From Faecalibacterium prausnitzii (GTDB taxonomy: Bacteria; Bacillota; Clostridia; Oscillospirales; Ruminococcaceae), in contig NZ_PRLD01000003.1 in NCBI RefSeq assembly GCF_003287405.1, forward strand, positions 1 through 64,000: a DNA stretch of 64,000 bases. The letters run 5' to 3'. How positions within the stretch are numbered: the stretch's first letter is position 1; the number at the start of each line of letters is the position of its first letter. Under the pieces are notes generated by a model. The model worked only from the letters and a program-made list of their open reading frames with translations, did no database searches and was not told the origin of the DNA. This document shows positions 58,084-64,000 of the stretch, piece by piece. Position numbers and translations under genes: made by a program.

Positions 58084-59082
58084 TTACTTCTTAGCCAGAT
58101 ACTTGCGGATATCAATGGCGACAGCCACGATAATGACAAGGCCCTGAACGATGTAGGTGTAGGAGGAGTTGACGTTCATGAACTGCAGAGCGACCTTCAT
58201 CAGCTCAAAGACCAGAACGCCGACCAGAACGCCGGGAACAGTACCAACGCCGCCGGTGGTGGAAACACCGCCGATGGTGCAGGCTGCGATGGCGTCCAGC
58301 TCATAGCCCATTGCAGTGTTGACGGATGCGCCGCCGGACTTTGCAGCCAGCAGGCAGCCTGCCAGACCGAACATACAGGAGGCCAGGATGTAGATGCGGA
58401 TCTTGGTAGCGTGCACGTTGACACCGGCAACCTCAGCAGCAGCTTCGTTGCCGCCGATGGCGTACATATACTTGCCGTGACGGGTCTTGTTGTACAGGAA
58501 CCAGAAGCAGACAGCCACGATCAGGGCGATCCAGATCAGCACGGGGACCTTCAGGATGGTGTTGGAGGCCAGAGAGGTGAAGTTTTTGTTCAAAGAGCCG
58601 ATGGGGGTACCGCCGGTGTACACAAGGCAGATACCGTAGACCACCTGCTGCATACCCAAGGTAGCAATGAAGGGCTGCACCTTCAGGTAGCTGACCACCA
58701 GTCCGTTGCACAGACCCACGATGGCGCAGATGGCAATGACCAGAATGAACACCACGGGGGTGGACAGGGTGGGCATATTGGGGTAGAACTTGCCGGAAGC
58801 GCCTTCGGTCTGCGCAAAAATGCAGGCAAGGCAGGCGGCAAAACCAGCCAGACGGCCAGCGGACAGGTCGTTACCGGTGGTGATCAGGCAGCCGGAAATG
58901 CCCAGCGCGATGATGTAGCGGATGGACACGTTCTTGAACAGGTTGATCATGTTGGTGCCGGAGAAGAAGTTGGGGTGAATGATGCCAACGATCAGAGTGA
59001 TGGCCAGCATCATCATGATAATGGCGTTGTTGCTGAGCCACTTGCCCACAGCCTTGCCATTCAATTTTTTGGTAGCTTCCAC
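58084..59082 (-). CDS. mglC: galactose/methyl-galactoside ABC transporter permease
   Basis: 332 residues, about ten helices, RbsC/MglC type. GISGCLITTGNDLSAGRLAG is the MglC form of the helix-2 region, and AGVNVHATKIRIYILASCMF with YELDAIAACTIGGVSTTGGV the conserved EAA-like region. IRYIIALGISG and the C-terminal VNSSYTYIVQGLVIIVAVAI are also typical. It imports galactose and methyl-galactosides together with MglA and MglB. The gap after mglA is 18 bases. Last gene of the operon. Confidence 0.94.
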   Translation of the reverse strand: MEATKKLNGKAVGKWLSNNAIIMMMLAITLIVGIIHPNFFSGTNMINLFKNVSIRYIIALGISGCLITTGNDLSAGRLAGFAACLACIFAQTEGASGKFYPNMPTLSTPVVFILVIAICAIVGLCNGLVVSYLKVQPFIATLGMQQVVYGICLVYTGGTPIGSLNKNFTSLASNTILKVPVLIWIALIVAVCFWFLYNKTRHGKYMYAIGGNEAAAEVAGVNVHATKIRIYILASCMFGLAGCLLAAKSGGASVNTAMGYELDAIAACTIGGVSTTGGVGTVPGVLVGVLVFELMKVALQFMNVNSSYTYIVQGLVIIVAVAIDIRKYLAKK

Positions 59083-59100
59083 GATAGACAGCCTCCTTAA

Positions 59101-60642
59101 TTACTGATTTGCCGCAGCTGTGTCAGGTGCGGTCTCGAACTGGGTAGCCAGCGCCATGATGTTCTCCTGCGTGGCATCCTTACCGTTGATAAAGCCGGTG
59201 ATACGGCCATCGCACATGACCATGACACGGTTGGACATACCGATGATCTCGCTCATTTCAGAGGAGATCATGATAATGCTCTTGCCCTGCTTGGCCAGAT
59301 CGGCGATGATGCAGTAAATTTCATACTTTGCACCGACGTCGATGCCGCGGGTAGGCTCGTCCAGAATGAGCACATCGGGGTTGTTGGCAAGCCAGCGGGC
59401 GATCAGCACCTTCTGCTGGTTGCCGCCGGAAAGGCTCTTGATCTGGGTCTTGGGGCTGGGCACCTTGATGGCCATCTTTTCCTTGTTGGTAGCCACCAGA
59501 TCGAGGATCTTTTTGTTGTCCAGCATGATGGGGCCCTTGCGCAGGGCGTCCAGAGAAGCGATGGAGATATTATCGGCAACGCTCAGCACACCCAGAATGC
59601 CGGTAGCACGGCGATCCTCAGTCAGCAGAGCAACGCTCTTGCGGATGGCATCGCGGGGCTGCTTGATGGTAACTTCCTCGCCCTTGATCCACACCTTACC
59701 AGAGGTATGGGCACGCAGGCCGAAGATGCCTTCCATCAGCTCGGTACGCTGTGCGCCCACCAGACCGGCGACGCCCAGAATTTCGCCCTTTTTCAGCTCA
59801 AAGCTGCAATGGCGGAAGGAACGGGGATGGATGGAGGTGAAGTCCTCCACCTTCATCATGACCTCGTCCGAGGGCACGTTCTCCAGCGGGGGGAACAGGT
59901 TGGACAGCTCACGGCCGACCATCTTTGCAATGATCTCTTCCTTGGTCATGTTGGCAACGTCCCACTTGCCGATGTACTGGCCATCGCGCATGATGGTGAC
60001 TTCGTCCGCGATCACCTTGATCTCGTCCATCTTGTGGCTGATATAGACCAGAGCAACGCCCTGCTCCTTCAGATCCCGCATGATGCGGAACAGGCTCTCG
60101 ACCTCGTTCGCGGTCAGAGAAGAGGTGGGCTCGTCCAAAATCAGCACCTTACAGTTGGCGGAAACGGCCTTAGCGATTTCCACCATCTGCATCTGGGCGA
60201 TGCTCAAAGAGCCCAGCTTTGCATGGGGGTCGATGTCCAGCTTCAGTTTCTTCAGCAGTTCATCGGTATCTTTGTACATTTTGGCATGGTCCACAACAGT
60301 GACGATGCCGTATTTCTTGGTGGGGTAGCGTCCCAGCCAGATATTCTCGGCCACGGTACGGGCCGGAATGGGCTGCAGTTCCTGATGCACCATGGCGATG
60401 CCACGGTCCAGTGCATCCAGCGGGGTGGGGATGGTTACCTTCTGCCCCTCGTATTCGATCTCGCCCTCGTCCATCTTGTAAATGCCGAACATACATTTCA
60501 TCAGAGTGGACTTACCGGCGCCGTTTTCGCCCATCAGAGCCATGACTTTGCCGGGACGGAGTTCCAGCTGTGCATGATCCAGGGCTTTGACACCGGGGAA
60601 GGTCTTGACCACGCCTTTCATTACCAGACGGTATTCTGACAT
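59101..60642 (-). CDS. mglA: galactose/methyl-galactoside ABC transporter ATP-binding protein
   Basis: 513 residues with two ATPase domains. The first has Walker A ALMGENGAGKSTLMKCMFGI and Walker B KVLILDEPTSSLTANE. The second has the degenerate Walker A GVAGLVGAQRTELMEGIFGL seen in MglA/RbsA proteins, signature LSGGNQQKVLIARWLA and LILDEPTRGIDVGAKYEIY. One ATP site is therefore probably inactive, as in relatives. ATG 60642 follows AAAGGAGGC. A strong hairpin lies in the 155 bases between mglB and this gene. Confidence 0.95.
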   Translation of the reverse strand: MSEYRLVMKGVVKTFPGVKALDHAQLELRPGKVMALMGENGAGKSTLMKCMFGIYKMDEGEIEYEGQKVTIPTPLDALDRGIAMVHQELQPIPARTVAENIWLGRYPTKKYGIVTVVDHAKMYKDTDELLKKLKLDIDPHAKLGSLSIAQMQMVEIAKAVSANCKVLILDEPTSSLTANEVESLFRIMRDLKEQGVALVYISHKMDEIKVIADEVTIMRDGQYIGKWDVANMTKEEIIAKMVGRELSNLFPPLENVPSDEVMMKVEDFTSIHPRSFRHCSFELKKGEILGVAGLVGAQRTELMEGIFGLRAHTSGKVWIKGEEVTIKQPRDAIRKSVALLTEDRRATGILGVLSVADNISIASLDALRKGPIMLDNKKILDLVATNKEKMAIKVPSPKTQIKSLSGGNQQKVLIARWLANNPDVLILDEPTRGIDVGAKYEIYCIIADLAKQGKSIIMISSEMSEIIGMSNRVMVMCDGRITGFINGKDATQENIMALATQFETAPDTAAANQ

Positions 60643-60699
60643 TCCGCAAAAGCCTCCTTTTTGGTTGTTTACAGGCGGGCAGTTTTTTCCTAAAATAAG

Positions 60700-60735
60700 G
60701 CGCGTGCGTGGAGACGTTTTCTCGCACGCACGCGC
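60700..60735 (-). other. strong hairpin between mglB and mglA
   Basis: GCGCGTGCGTG (60700-60710) pairs perfectly with CACGCACGCGC (60725-60735). No T run follows directly on the minus strand, so it fits an mRNA-stabilising or partial terminator hairpin that keeps mglB messages more abundant than mglAC. Confidence 0.65.
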
Positions 60736-60797
60736 TTTTTAGCTTACATTCAAGCCGTTAAGGCCTGCTGCGCACCTTGCATTGGTTCCGGGAAACT

Positions 60798-61850
60798 TTA
60801 GTCTTCCTTCAGGTACTGAGAAGCGTTGTCCTTGGTGACCTTGACGTAGTCGACCCAGTAGTACTTCTCGACATCCTTGCCATCGACGAACAGCTTGGTA
60901 GCCTCGGCAGCCTTGGTAGCCTGGCCCACGTCGTCGTTCAGAACGGTACCGGTCATGTTGCCGTCCACAACGTTCTGGACAGCCTCTACCAGAGCATCGA
61001 CGCCGACCAGATAGATGTCCTTGCCGACGGTGCGGTTTGCCTGCTGGATGGACTGCAGAGCGCCCAGTGCCATTGCATCGTTGTTGCAGAAGACGACTTC
61101 GATCTTATCGCCGTACTGAGACAGAGCGTTTGCAACGTCCTGCTGAGCGGTGGTCTGATCCCAGTTGTCCAGGTACTCGTACAGGCACTCGACTTCCTTG
61201 CCTTTATCGGTCAGAGCCTTGATGGAGTACTCGGTGCGGTACTGAGCGTCGATGTTCTCGGGGTCGCCCTTGCACATGATGTAGGTGATCTTGCCGTCGC
61301 CGTTGATATCGCCCTGAGTCTCGGTCTCCAGGATCAGCTCGCCCTGATAAGTACCGGACTGACGTGCGTCAGCACCAACGTAGCAGCACTTGCCCTTGTA
61401 GGAATCCAGCACGCTCTCCTCGGGCTCACGGTTAATGAACACGATGGGGGTGCCGGAGGGAGAAACGGTGTCAACGATGGTCTGAGCGGAAGTGGTCTGG
61501 ACGGGGTTGATGACCAGCACGTCCACGCCCTGCTGCAGGAAGGTGTTGATCTGCTCGGTCTGGGTGTTCTGGTCGTTCTTGCCGTCCATGATGGTGACGG
61601 AGTAGCCCATATCCTTCAGGTAGCCTTCCAGATCGGAGCGGTACAGGGTCATGAAGTTATCAGCAAACTGATAGATGCAGACGCCGATGTTGGCGGAGCC
61701 GTTGGTAGCAGCGGCAGAAGCAGCGGTGGAAGAAGCAACGCTGGAAGCAGCGGTGCTGGTGGAGGAAGAGCCGCCGCAAGCGGTCATAGCAGCGGTAGCG
61801 CCCACAACAGCGGAAGCCTTCAGGAAGTCGCGACGAGAAATCATTTTCAT
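60798..61850 (-). CDS. mglB: galactose/methyl-galactoside ABC transporter binding lipoprotein
   Basis: 350 residues. SRRDFLKASAVVGATAAMTA with lipobox MTAC is a Tat-style lipoprotein signal, then a Ser/Ala linker to about residue 55 and a periplasmic-binding-protein type I fold (ANIGVCIYQFADNFMTLYRS; VDVLVINPVQTTSAQTIVDT; VEVVFCNNDAMALGALQSIQ-like). The EF-hand-like calcium loop GDINGDGKITYIMCKGDPEN matches the E. coli galactose-binding protein, which makes galactose or glucose the likely ligand. ATG 61850 is chosen because GAAGGAG stands 10 bases upstream. First gene of mglBAC. Confidence 0.95.
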   Translation of the reverse strand: MKMISRRDFLKASAVVGATAAMTACGGSSSTSTAASSVASSTAASAAATNGSANIGVCIYQFADNFMTLYRSDLEGYLKDMGYSVTIMDGKNDQNTQTEQINTFLQQGVDVLVINPVQTTSAQTIVDTVSPSGTPIVFINREPEESVLDSYKGKCCYVGADARQSGTYQGELILETETQGDINGDGKITYIMCKGDPENIDAQYRTEYSIKALTDKGKEVECLYEYLDNWDQTTAQQDVANALSQYGDKIEVVFCNNDAMALGALQSIQQANRTVGKDIYLVGVDALVEAVQNVVDGNMTGTVLNDDVGQATKAAEATKLFVDGKDVEKYYWVDYVKVTKDNASQYLKED

Positions 61851-61928
61851 AATAGTAATCTCCTTCATTTGTGTGTCACAGCATATTCACAGACGCATTT
61901 GTCGCATACGTCCGTAATCCCTGACAGT

Positions 61929-61958
61929 ATTATACCCTTGTATGGGGGTGTTCCGCAA
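61929..61958 (-). promoter_or_regulatory. promoter of mglBAC
   Basis: On the minus strand TTGCGG (61958-61953), 18 bases, TATAAT (61934-61929), about 80 bases before mglB. A CCCCCATACAAGGG stretch lies between the hexamers. No clear catabolite-repression (cre) site was identified. Confidence 0.6.
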
Positions 61959-62227
61959 GAGAATAAGTTCACAATATTGGTGCAAATGATTTGTTACGTT
62001 TCTACAAAAGCGGACCAAAGGTTACAAAATCTTTTCGCGAATTATCACAATTTTTCATGCCGATGCAACCAACATACAAATATGATGCAGGTATGTAAAA
62101 AAATATGCTTGAACATGACTGAATGTTGCATAACTGCTAAAAAACCGCGAAAAGGAGCGATACATTTTTTGAAAGATATTTTCAGGGATACTACGCAGCG
62201 GAAAGAAAATGCCTTTTATACAGCCTT

Positions 62228-62394
62228 GCCTAGCGAGAAAAACAACACAGGTCGAGAAAAGCTCTGCTCCCCGGGTGGGGGTGGTGCTGCGACCTTGGGG
62301 TACGGCGCCGCTGTACCTTTATAGTGATAGGACGTGCGGGACGCAGCGAACGTTTTTGTGGGAGGTGTCCGAAATACAAGCGGACGTTTTTTGC
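62228..62394 (+). ncRNA. candidate structured non-coding RNA
   Basis: No good gene fits here, but the plus strand is full of paired segments. GAGAAAAAC (about 62235) can pair with GTTTTT (about 62352). AGGTCG (62250) pairs with CGACCT (62290) around a CTCCCC/GGGGG hairpin. GGTACGGC-GCC-GCTGTACC (62299-62317) is an 8-base stem with one G-U. The end GTCCG-AAATACAAG-CGGAC is followed by GTTTTTT (to 62394), a terminator form. It is not SRP RNA, tmRNA or RNase P by their core motifs. A 6S-type RNA is possible but unproven. Confidence 0.4.
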
Positions 62395-62585
62395 GTGCCG
62401 CACCAGCTGGGAAAATAAATCTGACGCAGCTGCGTTGTGCCTTGAAAATATAAAATATACTATTTGGATAATACTTGCATGAAAATACCCGATGACCCCG
62501 CAAAAGTGCACACTGTCGGGCACGGCAGGCGGGTGATATCCTGTGTACAGAGCCCGGGACACCGGACGAAAGGAGGAAGAACATC
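62395..62585 (+). other. intergenic region before the phage genes
   Basis: About 190 bases without a gene. An AT-rich part (62440-62480, TTGAAA then TATACT/GATAAT) may hold a promoter; GAAAGGAGGAAG precedes the first phage gene. No integrase, repressor or att-like repeat was seen. Confidence 0.4.
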
Positions 62586-62873
62586 ATGGGGCAGACAAAG
62601 CCCGCCGCCGGGCTGAAGAGCCTGAACCGCGCCGCCGACACCCTGAGCACCCTGCTGGCGCAGGAGGTAAAGGAGCTGAACGAGCGTCAGAAGGCCGCCC
62701 GGCGGGAAAACACCCCCGACCCCGGGATGATGAAGGGGCTGAAGGAAGCCACCGCTGTGCTCAAGGATCTGGCGGGCGTGGTAAAGACCCTGAACGATCA
62801 GGGCACAGAACTGGAAGGGACAGAGTGCGGCGTGGTGCTGCTGCCGCCGGTGGAACAGGAGGAAAAGGCATGA
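62586..62873 (+). CDS. small phage protein preceding terminase (terminase small subunit-like position)
   Basis: 95 residues, helical and charged (TLSTLLAQEVKELNERQKAA, MMKGLKEATAVLKDLAGVVK). I cannot match it to a named family, but its stop overlaps the start of the terminase large subunit by 4 bases (ATGA), the usual place of a terminase small subunit, which recognises phage DNA for packaging. No clear helix-turn-helix is visible, so the role is inferred from position. ATG 62586 follows GAAAGGAGGAAG. Confidence 0.6.
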   Translation: MGQTKPAAGLKSLNRAADTLSTLLAQEVKELNERQKAARRENTPDPGMMKGLKEATAVLKDLAGVVKTLNDQGTELEGTECGVVLLPPVEQEEKA

Positions 62874-64000
62874 GCAGGACGGAGCGTGCAGTCATCGTGT
62901 GGAAGCCGCAGCCCCGGCAGCTGGAATTTATGCGCAGACCGGAACCGGAAGCGCTGTACGGCGGTGCGGCGGGCGGCGGCAAGAGCGATGCACTGCTGAT
63001 CGAAGCGCTGCGGCAGGTGCACATCCCGCATTACCGGGCGCTGATCCTGCGCAAGACCTACCCGCAGCTTTCCGACCTTGTGGATAAGAGCCAAATGTAT
63101 TACCGCCGGGCTTTCCCGGAGGCGCAGTACAACGCTACCTCCCATGTATGGGTCTTTCCCAGCGGGGCGAAGATCTGGTTCGGCTCTATGCAGTACACCA
63201 AGGACCGCACCAACTATCAGGGCAAAGCCTACGATTTTATCGGCTTTGACGAGCTGACCCACTTTGAGTGGGACGAGTACAGTTACATGATGAGCCGCAA
63301 CCGTCCCACCGGGCCGGGCACCCGGGTGTATATGCGTGCCACCACCAACCCCGGCGGCATCGGCCACGGCTGGGTGAAGGCGCGGTTCATCACCCCCGCC
63401 CCGCCCGGCACGCCCATTGTGGAAACGGTCACGGTGCGCCTGCCGGACGGCACCGACCAGCAGATGGAGCGGGCGCGGGTGTTCATCCCGTCCAGCGTGT
63501 TTGATAACCCTGCCCTGCTGGCCAACGACCCCGGGTATCTGGCAAGCCTTGCCAGCCTGCCGGAAGCGGAAAAGCAGGCGCTGCTCTACGGCAGCTGGGA
63601 CAGCTTTTCCGGGCAGGTGTTCACCGAATGGCGCAACGACCCGGCGCATTATCAGGATCAGCGCTGGACCCATGTCATCGCACCCTTTGCCATCCCCAAG
63701 CACTGGCCCATCTGGCGCGGGTACGACTTCGGCTTTTCCAAGCCCTTTTCGGTGGGGTGGTATGCAGTGGACGAGGAAGGGCGGCTGTACCGCATCAAGG
63801 AACTGTACGGCTGCACCGGACGTCCCAACGAGGGGCTGCGCATCGACCCGGTGGAGCAGGCAAAGCGCATCCGGGAAGCCGAGCAGAACGACCCGCTGCT
63901 GCGGGGCAGGGTGATCCACGGAGTGGCAGACCCCGCCATCTTCAACGAGAGTCAGGGCGAGAGCATTGCAGCCATGATGGAGCGCAGCCCGCATTTTCTG
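62870..64000 (+). CDS. phage terminase large subunit (3' partial)
   Basis: 377 codons are visible; the frame is open at the window end. The packaging ATPase comes first: an adenine-binding Q motif (KPQPRQLEFM), Walker A ALYGGAAGGGKSDALLIEAL, and Walker B YDFIGFDELTHFEWDEY followed by the coupling motif MRATTNPGG. The C-terminal nuclease begins at RGYDFGFSKPFSVGWYAVDE, whose first Asp is a metal ligand of the RNase H-like fold; ADPAIF near the edge would carry a second. This enzyme cuts and pumps phage DNA into capsids, so a prophage (or remnant) enters here from the right. Confidence 0.92.
   Translation, partial: MSRTERAVIVWKPQPRQLEFMRRPEPEALYGGAAGGGKSDALLIEALRQVHIPHYRALILRKTYPQLSDLVDKSQMYYRRAFPEAQYNATSHVWVFPSGAKIWFGSMQYTKDRTNYQGKAYDFIGFDELTHFEWDEYSYMMSRNRPTGPGTRVYMRATTNPGGIGHGWVKARFITPAPPGTPIVETVTVRLPDGTDQQMERARVFIPSSVFDNPALLANDPGYLASLASLPEAEKQALLYGSWDSFSGQVFTEWRNDPAHYQDQRWTHVIAPFAIPKHWPIWRGYDFGFSKPFSVGWYAVDEEGRLYRIKELYGCTGRPNEGLRIDPVEQAKRIREAEQNDPLLRGRVIHGVADPAIFNESQGESIAAMMERSPHFL

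Noticed and set aside
61985-62324. Downstream part of a long plus-strand frame running from 60777 through mglB to 62324
   Set aside because: Its upstream part is the reverse shadow of mglB, and the rest has no family similarity; the structured RNA reading explains the region better.

Overview
The window looks like chromosome of a low-GC-phylum (Firmicutes) gut anaerobe close to Faecalibacterium. It is moderately GC-rich by eye, with strong AGGAGG-type ribosome binding sites, an Ile T-box before ilv genes, the ylxM-ffh-rpsP-khpA-rimM-trmD order, and many Ser/Ala-rich lipoproteins with SRR-type signals. The genus is an inference from gene content; no rRNA or tRNA gene is present to test it.

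Left arm (1-9.65 kb): an accessory segment. Two tandem L-2-amino-thiazoline-4-carboxylate hydrolase-like genes are followed by a small membrane protein, the C-terminal stub of a ZIP metal transporter, an AraC regulator, a ZinT-like lipoprotein and a pair of YbtP/YbtQ (IrtAB)-like ABC half-transporters. It ends in a large serine recombinase gene broken by a 96-base in-frame insertion with a stop. Beyond the recombinase lie tandem hairpins and two duplicated sequence blocks that look like attachment-site scars. I read the segment as a metal or metallophore uptake cassette with a possible thiazoline-opening step, carried by an integrative element.

9.65-13.0 kb: a decayed raffinose/sucrose cluster. 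Only the GH36 alpha-galactosidase is intact; the AraC regulator, sugar-binding lipoprotein, GH13 enzyme and fructokinase each survive as a fragment. 13.2-18.2 kb: an exported FMN/FAD reductase, a short HemW-like radical SAM protein and an AgrA/AgrC-type two-component pair.

18.6-27.6 kb: branched-chain amino acid synthesis (ilvA, ridA, then T-box-ilvB-ilvN-ilvC-ilvD), with a 269-base inverted-repeat element between ilvA and ridA. RidA removes the reactive enamine that IlvA produces. 27.7-35.2 kb: upp, rpiB, tsaB, tsaE, a secreted clan CD protease-like protein, a FtsW/RodA protein, a MATE exporter and a CysK-fold protein without its PLP lysine.

35.3-42.3 kb: SRP and ribosome maturation genes (with a TrmD-acetyltransferase fusion), HPr and uvrC. 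42.3-53.1 kb: a PadR-controlled membrane protein with 19-residue repeats, an amino-acid ABC importer, gpsA, a phospholipase C-like protein, an MFS carrier, and a TAXI binding protein beside a GltS glutamate carrier. 53.1-61.9 kb: purine permease, M16C protease and the mglBAC galactose importer, which would suit galactose released by the alpha-galactosidase. 61.9-64 kb: a candidate structured RNA, then phage packaging genes running off the right edge. A 115-172-base palindromic repeat occurs four times (25.7, 37.8, 43.9 and 47.9 kb).
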